Assembly: GCF_900699785.1 (NCBI RefSeq)
Contig: NZ_LR535679.1
Span: 868,001-932,000, forward strand
DNA from: Campylobacter showae
GTDB lineage: Bacteria; Campylobacterota; Campylobacteria; Campylobacterales; Campylobacteraceae
DNA length: 64,000 nt
Reading direction: 5' to 3'
Position 1 is the first letter of the stretch; every line of letters starts with the position of its first letter. A program made the position numbers and the translations under genes. The notes under the pieces were generated by a model. The model had not been told where the DNA came from and ran no database searches. It saw only the letters and a list, made by a program, of their open reading frames with translations. Shown in pieces: positions 16,771-25,942 of the stretch.

Positions 16771-17205
16771 AACAAGCTATGATCCGTCAAATTTGAGCGC
16801 AAAATTTGATCGGTAGGCGAAGTTTTTTTGAAAAACAAAGGCGAATTTGGCGGAAATAACGCCGGGTTCGCCTTTTTAAATTTGGCTATTTCGTCCTTTA
16901 AATCTGCCGCTAAATTTAAAACGCTAAATTTAACAAACGCCCGCGCTAGCTCGTAAATTTTATAACAACGCTATTCATGCGAGATTTTTATCTTACCGTC
17001 CATACATCGCCGAAACGCAAAATCAAATTTACTCGCTCAAAGCCGCTTGCCAGCCTAGTGCCAAATTTGCGCTATTTTACGGCGTTTTAAATACCCAAAT
17101 TTAAAGCTCGAAATTTGCCGTAAATTTTGGCAAAATCGGCATAATGTATTTTGGCGTTTTAATCAAATTTGCGCAAGCAAGCCAAAATTTACGCGCGAAA
17201 CGACG
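16771..17205. other. 435-bp intergenic region between convergent genes
   Basis: No coding sequence of note. It holds the fhs terminator (16837-16877), a smaller hairpin pairing TCAAATTT with AAATTTGA near 16787-16810, and many AAATTT hexamers. Confidence 0.6.
16837..16877 (+). terminator. Rho-independent terminator of fhs
   Basis: AAAGGCGAA (16837-16845) pairs with TTCGCCTTT (16867-16875), with an inner GGCG/CGCC stem, then TT. The strong GC-rich stem lies 67 bases after the fhs stop. Confidence 0.75.
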
Positions 17206-17646
17206 CTAAATTTTTACCTTTTCCCACGGCTCGATTCCGCCCTCGACCTCTTTAAAAATGCTCGCGATTTCTATATTTTTAACGCTTAAATTTCGCTCGT
17301 AAGTCTTGACGTCGCGCGATTTTAGCTTCTCTTGTAAAAAGGCGAATTCATACTCTATCTGTCCGCGAGAGACGGCTATTTTGGCTGAATTTCGCTCGTC
17401 AAATTCGCCCACTTTTGCCGCGTCAAATTTATACCCGCGAGTGCAGGCCTGCGCATAAACCTCCGCCAGATACGCATTTATCGCTGACTGCGCGTTTTCG
17501 TGAGCGTAAAAGCGGTCAAGCTGCGGGTGATTTTTGTAGCCTTTAGTAAGCCCAGCTAGCACGTTTTTAGCTAGCAGCGCCTCGCGCCAAAGTGCGACTA
17601 GCCCCTTTGCATCTAGATATTTAAAGCTTATCGTCCAAAGCCTCAT
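17206..17646 (-). CDS. Pyrimidine dimer DNA glycosylase/endonuclease V-like protein
   Basis: 146 residues. The opening MRLWTISFKYLDAKGLVALWREALLAKNVL and the segment TKGYKNHPQLDRF match the bacterial Pyr_excise family related to phage T4 endonuclease V, which cleaves at UV-induced cyclobutane dimers. T4 EndoV uses its N-terminal amino group, an arginine and a glutamate; R2 and E22 are plausible equivalents, though this is not proven. The family is mostly annotated by similarity. It is convergent with fhs and upstream of nothing obvious in repair except uvrA two genes away. Confidence 0.7.
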   Translation of the reverse strand: MRLWTISFKYLDAKGLVALWREALLAKNVLAGLTKGYKNHPQLDRFYAHENAQSAINAYLAEVYAQACTRGYKFDAAKVGEFDERNSAKIAVSRGQIEYEFAFLQEKLKSRDVKTYERNLSVKNIEIASIFKEVEGGIEPWEKVKI

Positions 17647-17720
17647 TTTTGCCTTTCGTTAAATTTACCGCAGTTTTTACGGGCCAAATTTGGCGCGGTT
17701 AAACCCGCAAACCGTCAAAT

Positions 17721-18062
17721 TTATATCGCAAATTTGCCTGCTACGTCGCCTCGCTTTGCTAAAAACCCGAAGCGATCGATCATATCTAGGAGCAGATCGG
17801 CTTTGTAGATCTCATCGTTTAGTAAGTCGTCGTATTCTTCTTCCAATTCGCTAGAGTTTTCAACTACGGCTTCGAGATATCGCCTAGCCTGCGCAAATTC
17901 GCCTTTCATCACGAAATATTCGCCCAAAATCACGCTAGCTTGCACTTTGCTCGCCTCGTCGCCGTCGCTTTTGAGCGCATCCTTTAGGCTCTGTACGCCG
18001 CCCTCCTCAAGTCCCTTTGATAGCTGCATAACGGCTTTGTTTAGATAGAGTTTTGCGTCCAT
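17721..18062 (-). CDS. TPR-like conserved hypothetical protein
   Basis: 113 residues, all-helical in appearance. Segments AVMQLSKGLEEGGVQSLKDAL, ASVILGEYFVMKGEFAQARRYLEAVV and YKADLLLDMIDRFGFLAKRG suggest two to three degenerate tetratricopeptide repeats. It has no signal peptide, so it is probably cytoplasmic. It lies about 85 bases downstream of uvrA on the same strand and could share its transcript. Function unknown. Confidence 0.6.
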   Translation of the reverse strand: MDAKLYLNKAVMQLSKGLEEGGVQSLKDALKSDGDEASKVQASVILGEYFVMKGEFAQARRYLEAVVENSSELEEEYDDLLNDEIYKADLLLDMIDRFGFLAKRGDVAGKFAI

Positions 18063-18147
18063 TTTTGCTCCCTCAAATTTAACGCGGAAGTCTCGCGCAA
18101 ATTTACACCGACATAGCTTTATAAATTTTACCGATCTGCTTCGCCGT

Positions 18148-21003
18148 TTATTTTTTCTTCGCCTTTTTTGCCGCGTTTTTCATATTTTCCAGCTCCTCGG
18201 CTAAAAATTTACCCGTGTAGCTGCCTGTTTTTGCGTGATTTTTAGCGACCTCTTTTACGCTGCCCTGCGCGATGATTTTACCACCCTTAGCGCCGCCTTC
18301 TGGCCCCATATCGACGATGTAGTCGCAGTTTTTGATGACGTCCATGTTGTGCTCGATGACAAAGACCGAGTTGCCAAGATCTACGAGATGGTGCAACACG
18401 CGCACGAGCCTATCGACGTCGGCAAAATGCAGCCCCGTAGTCGGCTCATCAAGGATATAGAGCGTATTTCCAGTATCCGAGCGACTGAGCTCCTTTGCCA
18501 GTTTTACACGCTGCGCCTCGCCGCCGCTTAGCGTCACGGCGTTTTGTCCCAGCGTGATGTAGCCTAGGCCGACGTCTTGCAGCGTCGTTAGTTTGCTAGC
18601 GATTTTGGGCACGGATTTAAAAAACTCCACCGCCTCGTCGATGCTCATATTTAGCACGTCGGCGATACTTTTGCCTTTGTAGAGGATTTCTAGCGTCTGC
18701 GCGTTGTAACGAGTGCCGCCGCATGAGTCGCAAACGACGTTTACGTCGGGCAAAAAGTGCATCTCGATCGTTATCTCGCCCTCGCCTTGGCACTTTTCGC
18801 AGCGTCCGCCCTTGACGTTAAAGCTAAACCTGCCGATCTTGTAACCTCGCAGTTTGGCTTCCTTAGTCTGGGCAAAAAGCCCTCTGATCTCGTCCATCAC
18901 GCCCGTGTAGGTGGCCGGATTTGAGCGCGGAGTGCGGCCGATAGGGCTTTGATCGAGGTAGATCACTTTGTCTAGATTTTCTAGTCCGCTCAAATTTACT
19001 CCCGCGACCTTTTTTACCTTTTTGGCGCGGTTTAGCTGCTCCTGGGCTTCAGGCAGCAGGGTTTGCAGAACGAGCGAGCTTTTACCCGAACCAGAAACCC
19101 CCGTGATACCGACTAAATTTCGCAGCGGAAAGCGCGCGCTTAAATTTGATATGTTGTTGATATTTACGTTTGAGATTTCAAGCCAAGTGTCGATTTTTCG
19201 GTCTTTTCGGTAGTCGATTTCCTTTTCGCCGTTTATGTAAAGCGCGGTTTGCGTACTTGAGTCAAGCAGGCTTTTCACGTCGCCGGCAAAAACTATCTGC
19301 CCGCCGAATTTCCCCGCTCCAGGCCCGATATCCACGATGTAGTCGGCCTCCTCGATCGTCTTTTTATCATGCTCGACTACGATCACGGAGTTGCCTTTGG
19401 CTTGCAAATTTCGCAGGGTTTTGATGAGCTTTAGCGTATCGCGCTCGTGCAGACCGATGCTAGGCTCGTCTAGCACGTACATCACGCCGCTAAGACCCGA
19501 TCCGATCTGGCTAGCGATCCTGATACGCTGCGCTTCGCCGCCGCTAATCGTACGCGCGTCGCGTCCGAGCGAGAGATACCCCAGCCCCACGTCGTAGAGG
19601 AAAAACAGCCTCTCGTTTATCTCCTTAAATATCGGCTTTGCTATCGTTTTATCGTATTCGCTAAGGTAGCTAAAATTTGACTCGTCCGAAAAAAACGCGG
19701 TGCAGTTTCCGATACTCATGTCTAAAATTTCGCCGATACCGCGGCCTGCGACCTTGACGGCTAGGCTTTGAGGCTTTAGCCTGTGTCCGCCGCAGTCGTC
19801 GCAGACCTTCTCGCTCATGTATTCATCAAAGTCCTTGTAGTCTTTTAGAAGCCCGTGCGTGATTTTTAGCGCGCCTTCAAATTTGCGCAACAGCTTGTTT
19901 TTCTTCCAGAAAAACTCGACCTCTTTTACGTTGCCGTAGAGTACGAGGCGCTTCTCGTCCTCGCTAAGCTCGCAGTAGGGGCGCTTTACGTCGATGCCGT
20001 TTTGCTCGCAAAAAGCCAGTAAAAATTTATAATAATAGCTCATGTTGTAGCCGTAGAGCAGCTTTATCGCGCCGCCTTCGATGCTTTTTTCCTCGTCGAT
20101 CACTTTGGTTAGATCCAGGCTATATCTGATACCCAGTCCGTCGCACCTCTCGCACGCGCCTTTTGGGGAGTTGAAGCTAAAGCTAAGCGGCTCAAGCGGC
20201 GTAAACGAAATTTTACAATCAAAGCACGCCGAGTGCTCGCTGTAGTGGATGAAGCTCTCTTTTAGCCCGAGTTCTTCGGCGTTTGCGATCTCGATCTCGA
20301 CCTCGCCGTAGCTTTCATTTAGCGCTTTTTCTACGTCCTGGGCCAGGCGTTGCGCGTTATCCGCGTCTATCACGATGCGGTCTACGATGAGCTTTATCGT
20401 GTGTTTTTTGGTTTTAGCTAGCTCGATCTCCTCGTCTAAGCGCACCTGCACGCCGTCTATCTGGGCACGCACGTAGCCTTTGCCGCGTAAATTTTCGATC
20501 AAATCCGCCCACGTGCCCTTTTTCTCGCGTACGAGCGGAGCGTAGATGACGACTTTGGCGCCCTCGGGGAGCTTTTGGATCTCGTTTATGATATCGCTAG
20601 CCGACATTTTAGAGATCGGTTTGCCGCACTTGTGGCAGTGCTGGATGCCGATGCGAGCGTATAGAAGGCGTAGGTAGTCGTAAATTTCCGTTATCGTGCC
20701 CACGGTCGAGCGCGGATTTTTGGACGTGGTTTTTTGATCTATCGCGATAGCGGGCGTTAGACCCTCGATCTTATCGACGTCTGGCTTACCCACGCGGTCT
20801 AAAAACTGCCTGGCGTAGCTACTAAGGCTCTCCATATACCTGCGCTGTCCCTCGGCATAAAGCGTGTCAAAGGCTAGCGTACTCTTGCCGCTACCGCTAA
20901 GTCCGGTGAAAACTACGAGCTTGTTTTTCGGAATTTCAAGATTTAAATTTTTTAGGTTGTGCTCGCGCGCGCCCGTGATTTTTATGGTGTCGTTTGCGTT
21001 CAT
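18148..21003 (-). CDS. uvrA: UvrABC system protein A, DNA damage recognition ATPase
   Basis: 951 residues, standard length. UvrA dimers scan DNA for bulky lesions and load UvrB in nucleotide excision repair. Two ABC ATPase modules are present: Walker [10 protein letters not shown] near residue 34 and GVSGSGKSS in the second half, with signatures [13 protein letters not shown] and [12 protein letters not shown]. Zinc-binding CxxC pairs are visible ([27 protein letters not shown]). The lysine-rich tail NAAKKAKKK is typical of the lineage. The promoter region to the divergent SLC13 gene spans 21004-21178. Confidence 0.98.
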   Translation of the reverse strand: MNANDTIKITGAREHNLKNLNLEIPKNKLVVFTGLSGSGKSTLAFDTLYAEGQRRYMESLSSYARQFLDRVGKPDVDKIEGLTPAIAIDQKTTSKNPRSTVGTITEIYDYLRLLYARIGIQHCHKCGKPISKMSASDIINEIQKLPEGAKVVIYAPLVREKKGTWADLIENLRGKGYVRAQIDGVQVRLDEEIELAKTKKHTIKLIVDRIVIDADNAQRLAQDVEKALNESYGEVEIEIANAEELGLKESFIHYSEHSACFDCKISFTPLEPLSFSFNSPKGACERCDGLGIRYSLDLTKVIDEEKSIEGGAIKLLYGYNMSYYYKFLLAFCEQNGIDVKRPYCELSEDEKRLVLYGNVKEVEFFWKKNKLLRKFEGALKITHGLLKDYKDFDEYMSEKVCDDCGGHRLKPQSLAVKVAGRGIGEILDMSIGNCTAFFSDESNFSYLSEYDKTIAKPIFKEINERLFFLYDVGLGYLSLGRDARTISGGEAQRIRIASQIGSGLSGVMYVLDEPSIGLHERDTLKLIKTLRNLQAKGNSVIVVEHDKKTIEEADYIVDIGPGAGKFGGQIVFAGDVKSLLDSSTQTALYINGEKEIDYRKDRKIDTWLEISNVNINNISNLSARFPLRNLVGITGVSGSGKSSLVLQTLLPEAQEQLNRAKKVKKVAGVNLSGLENLDKVIYLDQSPIGRTPRSNPATYTGVMDEIRGLFAQTKEAKLRGYKIGRFSFNVKGGRCEKCQGEGEITIEMHFLPDVNVVCDSCGGTRYNAQTLEILYKGKSIADVLNMSIDEAVEFFKSVPKIASKLTTLQDVGLGYITLGQNAVTLSGGEAQRVKLAKELSRSDTGNTLYILDEPTTGLHFADVDRLVRVLHHLVDLGNSVFVIEHNMDVIKNCDYIVDMGPEGGAKGGKIIAQGSVKEVAKNHAKTGSYTGKFLAEELENMKNAAKKAKKK

Positions 21004-21178
21004 TTTTGCTTCCGTGATTTTAAATTTTTAACCCGTAATTATACCCAAAATCGCTTTAACTAAAATCGCTGTTACTTTTATCAACACTTTAGTAAAAAAT
21101 CAATTTTAAAGCAAAAGAATTTTTTAAGCTATAAGCTTTTTGGGTGTATTATAAATTATCCCAAGCATAGGAGTTATC

Positions 21179-22837
21179 ATGGCAAACCCGCATATTCCTA
21201 TCGACAGAAGAACAAACCGAGTCGAGCTCATCGGGCTGGTGCTAGGCATTTTGCTAGCGATTGCGGTTTATAAAATTTTCCCCGCAAACGCCGGAGATAT
21301 CGCTCTAGCAGCGGCAAAGGGCAAAAAACTGCACGTAGAAGCCATGCCCGTCGTTGCCGCCGTAGCCGCACTGATGGCGGTGTGGTGGATGACCGAGGCC
21401 ATCGCCCTACCCGCGACCGCCCTGGTGCCGATGGTGGCGTTTCCGGTGCTAGGCGTCGACGCGTTTAAGGTGGTCGCAGCGCCGTATGCTTCGGACACGA
21501 TATATCTTTTTATGGGCGGATTCGTGCTAGCCCTTGCTATGCAAAGGTGGAATCTACACACTAGAATCGCCCTTGCCATCGTACTTTTAGTCGGCACGAG
21601 TCCTAGGCGGCTGGTGGCGGGGTTTATGGTGGCGACGGGATTTTTATCCATGTGGGTGAGCAACACCGCAACCGCTATAATGATGCTGCCTGTGGGCCTT
21701 AGCGTACTGCATCTGGTAGGACGCCTAACGACTCAAAAATGGACGTTTACGGCAATCGAAGACGTGGCGAATTTAGACGAAATTTCGCGAAAAGGCGTGC
21801 AAGGCGGCGTGATGAATACGATATTTCACAAAGGCCGCGACATCGCAAAGGAGATAAAAGAAAAAACGAGCTCCTTTAGCTCAAATTTCGGCATCTCGCT
21901 GATGCTAGGCATCGCCTACGCCGCCTCGATAGGCTCTGTTGGCACCATCATCGGCACTCCGCCAAACGCTCTGCTAGTGGCATATATGAAAAACGAATTT
22001 AGCATCGAGATCGGCTTTTTTGATTGGATGCTAGTGGGCGTACCGCTTAGCGTCGTTATGCTTGCGGCGTGCTGGTTTTTGCTCACCTACGTACTCTTTA
22101 AGCCCGAAATCGGCGAGATCCCAAACGGCAAAAAAGTAATCCAAGACGAGCTAGATAAGCTCGGCCCCATAACCGTACCGGAAAAGTTGGTAGGCGTCAT
22201 CTTTGTAGCCGCCGCCACGTGCTGGATATCGCTAGGCTTTGTACTAAAATCCTTTGATATAAAAATCGCTAGCCTAGACGCCATAATCGCGATGAGTACG
22301 GCGATTTTGCTATTTATCGTGCCCGCAAACAAAAGCGGCGAACGCCTCATCGACTGGGATAGCGCCAAAAAGCTGCCGTGGGATATCCTCATACTCTTTG
22401 GCGGAGGACTGTCGCTCTCGGCGCAGTTTAGCAGCAGCGGGCTGTCGCTTTGGATCGGACATCAGGTCTCTGCTCTCGGCGCGCTACCTATCGCCGCGAT
22501 CATCATGGCCGTCGTAACGCTCGTCATTTTCCTCACTGAGATAACGTCAAACACCGCTACCGCGGCAGCCTTTTTACCCGTCATCGCAGGCGTTAGCGCG
22601 GGGCTTGGCTATACCGGCGCAAACGTTATGCTATTTACGATCCCGGTCGCCATGGCGGCTACGTTTGCCTTTATGCTACCCGTCGCCACGCCGCCAAACG
22701 CCATCGCATACGGCTCTGGCTACGTAAAAATCAGCTCGATGATAAAGGCCGGAATCTGGCTAAATATCATCGGAATTTTTCTCATCACGGCGACCGTCGT
22801 ATTTATCGCTTCGGCTGTTTTCGGACTTAAATTTTAA
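21179..22837 (+). CDS. SLC13/DASS family sodium-coupled anion (dicarboxylate) transporter
   Basis: 552 residues with about eleven to twelve hydrophobic segments. Two inverted substrate/sodium-site repeats are recognisable: VSNTATAIMMLPVG with SVGTIIGTPPNALL, and EITSNTATAAAFLPV with ATPPNAIAYGSGYV. The SNT motifs mark the divalent anion:sodium symporter family. Typical substrates are succinate, malate, fumarate, tartrate or sulfate; the sequence alone does not decide. The ATG follows CATAGGAGTTATC. It is a single gene ended by the hairpin at 22838-22871. Supply of the tartrate dehydratase encoded at 2174-3690 is one speculative role. Confidence 0.88.
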   Translation: MANPHIPIDRRTNRVELIGLVLGILLAIAVYKIFPANAGDIALAAAKGKKLHVEAMPVVAAVAALMAVWWMTEAIALPATALVPMVAFPVLGVDAFKVVAAPYASDTIYLFMGGFVLALAMQRWNLHTRIALAIVLLVGTSPRRLVAGFMVATGFLSMWVSNTATAIMMLPVGLSVLHLVGRLTTQKWTFTAIEDVANLDEISRKGVQGGVMNTIFHKGRDIAKEIKEKTSSFSSNFGISLMLGIAYAASIGSVGTIIGTPPNALLVAYMKNEFSIEIGFFDWMLVGVPLSVVMLAACWFLLTYVLFKPEIGEIPNGKKVIQDELDKLGPITVPEKLVGVIFVAAATCWISLGFVLKSFDIKIASLDAIIAMSTAILLFIVPANKSGERLIDWDSAKKLPWDILILFGGGLSLSAQFSSSGLSLWIGHQVSALGALPIAAIIMAVVTLVIFLTEITSNTATAAAFLPVIAGVSAGLGYTGANVMLFTIPVAMAATFAFMLPVATPPNAIAYGSGYVKISSMIKAGIWLNIIGIFLITATVVFIASAVFGLKF

Positions 22838-22871
22838 GTAAATTTAGGCGGCTTCGACCGCTTAAATTTAC
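22838..22871 (+). terminator. Terminator of the SLC13 transporter gene
   Basis: GTAAATTTAGGCGG (22838-22851) pairs with CCGCTTAAATTTAC (22858-22871) except for one position, with a 6-base loop, beginning directly after the stop codon. A short CCTTATTT follows. Confidence 0.7.
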
Positions 22872-22929
22872 CCTTATTTAATAGGCGTTGCTGTATCATC
22901 GTAAAAATATTTTAACCTAAGGCTCTAAA

Positions 22930-24510
22930 ATGAACGACATCCAAAAATCCTACGACGAGCTTCCATATATTTCAGCCGCTTTCGCGGAGACTTCGCCTGC
23001 ACGCCTTGAGGCTTTGGCTTCGTTTTTATCGCTAACTCCGCCGCCGTCTAAAACGGCTAAAGTGCTAGAAATCGGTTGCAGCTACGGCGGAAATTTGTTT
23101 CCTTTTGCCATCGCAAACCCGCAGGCAAAGGTGCTAGGCATAGATCTAAGCGAAGTGCAGATAAATAAAGCCAAAGAGCTAGCCGTACAAATGCGAGTGG
23201 ATAATATCGAATTTAAGGCAAAAGATATCTGCGATTTTACGGATGCGGACGTGAAAGATTACGGCAAATTTGACTACATCATCTGCCACGGCGTTTATAG
23301 CTGGGTACCGGACGTCGTAAAGGACGCGATCCTAAAAACGATCAAGCGATTTTTGAGCCCAAACGGCGTGGCGTACGTGAGCTACAACGTCTATCCGGGC
23401 TGGAAGATCAAGGATACGATCAGAGATTTTTTGATTTTCGGCACTAAGGATATAAAAGGAGAAGCAGCAAAAGTAGCCAAAGCAAGGGAACTTTTAAAGG
23501 TGCTTGGAGAGTACGCTAAATTTTGCCAAAAAGACGGTAACGTAAGTCAAATTTTCGTAAATTACGATAGTCTAAAATTTCATATCGATCATATACTAGC
23601 AACAAACGATTCATATATAGCGCACGAATATTTAGAAGTTTTTAACTATCCGATTTATTTTAAAGATTTTGCTGAAAATTTAGAAAAAAATGACCTATCC
23701 TATCTAGCAGAAGTTGGACTCGAAGACGTTTTTCAGTCAAATTTAGGGCTAGAAGAATTTGACGCGTATATAGATGCTAATTTTAGCTCGCGCATCGAAA
23801 AAGAACAGACGCTCGACTTTTTAACGAACAAAGTTTTTAGACGCAGTATGATAGTACACAAGGAGCTCATTTCAGACGATTTTAATGTAAATATCGGTGC
23901 AGACGAGCTTTGTAAGCTACATATCTCAGCGGGCTTTAACAAAGAAAAAGATAGCTACAAAAATATTAGCAACGTCCTAATGAGACCCGAATACAACTGG
24001 CTTTATCAAGTCTTTACCGACGTTTATCCGGCAAGCGTAAATTTTGCCGATGTCGCAGCGCTTTTAAAAGATGACGAAAATGCGGTAAAATCGGCTTACT
24101 TCGGCTTTATGGAGATTTTGGCCGCAGACTGCGCAAAGCTAACGACCTACGAACGTCCGAAAGTCGTTTACGAAGCAGGCAAAAGCCGGCTAAAAGAGCG
24201 AGTACGCGGATATTTTGAGTATTTCTCCGCCGCAGACGAGCCCGTGATAAAGATCGCCGACGAGCTAAACGTACCGGCAAATTTTTCACAGTTTGATGCT
24301 TTTATCGCACTTAAGTTTAACGGAGAAAATTCTCTTGAAAGTATCGTAAAACAGACGGTGAAATTTGCCAAAGAGAGAAATCTTGAGTTTACTAGCAAAA
24401 ACGGCACGATAAAAACCGCTAGCAAAAACGAATACCAAAAAGCGGCCGAAGACTACGTAAAAGATCTAGGAGTCAAGCTAAGCGACGGCGGATTTTTAGA
24501 AAATTTCTGA
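22930..24510 (+). CDS. Class I SAM-dependent methyltransferase with a methyltransferase regulatory domain
   Basis: 526 residues. The SAM-binding motif VLEIGCSYGGNLFPFA is at about residue 43, with the acidic motif II IDLSEVQINKA and the motif FDYIICHGVYSWVP further on. The region from about residue 215 to 300 corresponds to the regulatory domain found after this methyltransferase type. A long winged-helix-like C-terminal part follows. The substrate is unknown. Bases 23500-24000 are more AT-rich than the start of the gene. It is a single gene followed by a hairpin. Confidence 0.8.
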   Translation: MNDIQKSYDELPYISAAFAETSPARLEALASFLSLTPPPSKTAKVLEIGCSYGGNLFPFAIANPQAKVLGIDLSEVQINKAKELAVQMRVDNIEFKAKDICDFTDADVKDYGKFDYIICHGVYSWVPDVVKDAILKTIKRFLSPNGVAYVSYNVYPGWKIKDTIRDFLIFGTKDIKGEAAKVAKARELLKVLGEYAKFCQKDGNVSQIFVNYDSLKFHIDHILATNDSYIAHEYLEVFNYPIYFKDFAENLEKNDLSYLAEVGLEDVFQSNLGLEEFDAYIDANFSSRIEKEQTLDFLTNKVFRRSMIVHKELISDDFNVNIGADELCKLHISAGFNKEKDSYKNISNVLMRPEYNWLYQVFTDVYPASVNFADVAALLKDDENAVKSAYFGFMEILAADCAKLTTYERPKVVYEAGKSRLKERVRGYFEYFSAADEPVIKIADELNVPANFSQFDAFIALKFNGENSLESIVKQTVKFAKERNLEFTSKNGTIKTASKNEYQKAAEDYVKDLGVKLSDGGFLENF

Positions 24511-24527
24511 TTTATTCTCGGGAGCTG

Positions 24528-24553
24528 GTGCGATAAATTTACCTCGCTCCCGA
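24528..24553. terminator. Hairpin after the methyltransferase gene
   Basis: TCGGGAGC (24528-24535) pairs perfectly with GCTCCCGA (24546-24553). It sits 17 bases after the stop and could end transcription from the left; no clear T-run follows. Confidence 0.45.
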
Positions 24554-24635
24554 ACTTCCCGTAAATTGGATGAGTAGTTTCAGCTATTAAAGCGGTAAAA
24601 TTTAGCAAAACCAAAATTTACCGCAAATACTAAAT

Positions 24636-25388
24636 TTAAGCAAGAAGCTTATTTACCATTATAATTAGAGTTGTAGAGATAAGCGCAAGCAGGCATCTTT
24701 TTTGGACGGTGCGGTCGATCTTTTGCGCCAAAGCCACGCCAAACCTCACGCTTATAAGCGAGCCGATACCAACCAAAACGCCGACCTCGTACTGCACGAG
24801 CCCCTGCGAAGCAAGGCTGATAAAGCCCGAAATCGACGAAAATATCACGAAAAATAGTCCAGTACTGACGGCCTTTTTGATGTCGTAATTAAGAAAATTT
24901 ATCAAAACTGGCATGATGATGACCGAGCCTCCTATACCCACGCTGATCGCTACCGCGCCGACAAAAAGTCCTACGAAAAAAAGCGGTACGAGAGAGGGAT
25001 TGTGCGCGCCTTTTGGTTCCGGATTTTTAAAAAATAGCTTAATAACGTTAAAAATTTGAATACAGATAAGCGTGAGAAGCAAAAATTTCGACGGAACGCT
25101 CGCCACGATAAAGCCGCTCGCGCTCGCCCCGCAAAAGCCGCCGATACCCAAAACCAAAGCAGGCTTTAAATCGACGGTCTTGTTTTTGAGATTTAAAAGC
25201 GAGCCGTAAACCGAGCTAAATACCATCTGCAGGACGCTTACGCCGATTGCGTATTTGACGTCAAAGCCCAAAAACACGAGTATCGGCACGGCCGCCGCAC
25301 CGCCTCCGATGCCCAAAAATCCAGACAAAAAGCCGACAAATAGCCCCAAACACACGTATCCGACCGACGCAACCGATAAAATTTCCAT
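24636..25388 (-). CDS. TSUP (TauE/SafE) family membrane permease
   Basis: 250 residues with seven to eight hydrophobic helices. The two family repeats are visible: FVGFLSGFLGIGGGAAAVPILVF near the N-terminus and FVGAVAISVGIGGSVIIMPVLI in the second half. TSUP proteins export or import sulfur-containing organic anions such as sulfite, sulfoacetate or taurine; the substrate here is unknown. It is divergent from the DUF302 gene. The family call is firm, the role is not. Confidence 0.85.
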   Translation of the reverse strand: MEILSVASVGYVCLGLFVGFLSGFLGIGGGAAAVPILVFLGFDVKYAIGVSVLQMVFSSVYGSLLNLKNKTVDLKPALVLGIGGFCGASASGFIVASVPSKFLLLTLICIQIFNVIKLFFKNPEPKGAHNPSLVPLFFVGLFVGAVAISVGIGGSVIIMPVLINFLNYDIKKAVSTGLFFVIFSSISGFISLASQGLVQYEVGVLVGIGSLISVRFGVALAQKIDRTVQKRCLLALISTTLIIMVNKLLA

Positions 25389-25465
25389 AATCTCGCCTTA
25401 AAGTAAAATCCGATTTTAGCCGTTTTTGGGTAAAATTAATTTTAAAATTTAAAAAAGGAAAATTA

Positions 25466-25894
25466 TTGAAAAGATTGATTTTGATGATTTTTGCGGGGTT
25501 AAATTTGGCCTTTGCCAGCGTCACAGAAGGTCAAAGCGAGTTAGAGCTAGAAGCCGCGGTTAAGAGATTTCAAAGACTGCTTGACATGAAAGACGTTAGC
25601 GAATTTGCCGTAGTGTCACATCACGTTTTCGCCGCGCAAACGGGAGTAAATTTGACGCCGTCGGTCACTGTGATTTTCGGCGCGCCGGGCGTACTTGCAC
25701 CGTTAATAGAATGCGAACCTAGCCTAGCGCTGGAGCTTCCGTTTAAGTTTTTATTTCAAAAAAGAGAGGGCAAAACAGTCGTGAGCTTTGAGGATATAAA
25801 AAGCGTCGCGGCCAGATACGGCGCCTCGGACTGCCCAGCCCTAGACGCGGCGCAAAGGCTAGAGTACGAGCTTTTTGACGCCGCCGTCAAATGA
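25466..25894 (+). CDS. Exported DUF302 domain protein
   Basis: 142 residues from TTG 25466, preceded by AAAAAAGGAAAATTA. A signal peptide (MKRLILMIFAGLNLAFAS) indicates export. The DUF302 core is clear: TPSVTVIFGAPGVLAPLIECEPSLALELPFKFLFQKREGKTVVSFEDI. The domain is a small alpha/beta fold of unknown biochemical function, common in periplasmic proteins. It is just upstream of trpE, separated by a palindrome and promoter, so it is probably not part of the trp unit. Confidence 0.75.
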   Translation: MKRLILMIFAGLNLAFASVTEGQSELELEAAVKRFQRLLDMKDVSEFAVVSHHVFAAQTGVNLTPSVTVIFGAPGVLAPLIECEPSLALELPFKFLFQKREGKTVVSFEDIKSVAARYGASDCPALDAAQRLEYELFDAAVK

Positions 25895-25919
25895 AAATTA
25901 AGCTTAATTTTTATATAAT
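25894..25919 (+). promoter_or_regulatory. 18-base perfect palindrome and -10 element upstream of trpE
   Basis: AAAATTAAGCTTAATTTT (25894-25911) is a perfect palindrome overlapping the DUF302 stop, directly followed by TATAAT (25914-25919), 24 bases before the trpE ATG. It could be an operator at the -10 or a small terminator; the spacing favours an operator. No Trp-rich leader peptide is visible. Confidence 0.5.
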
Positions 25920-25942
25920 CTACGCTCATTAAAGGACATTTT

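Noticed and set aside
16781-16830. CRISPR-like or riboswitch-like structure after fhs
   Set aside because: Only a short AAATTT-type inverted repeat is present; there are no regular repeats or conserved aptamer features.
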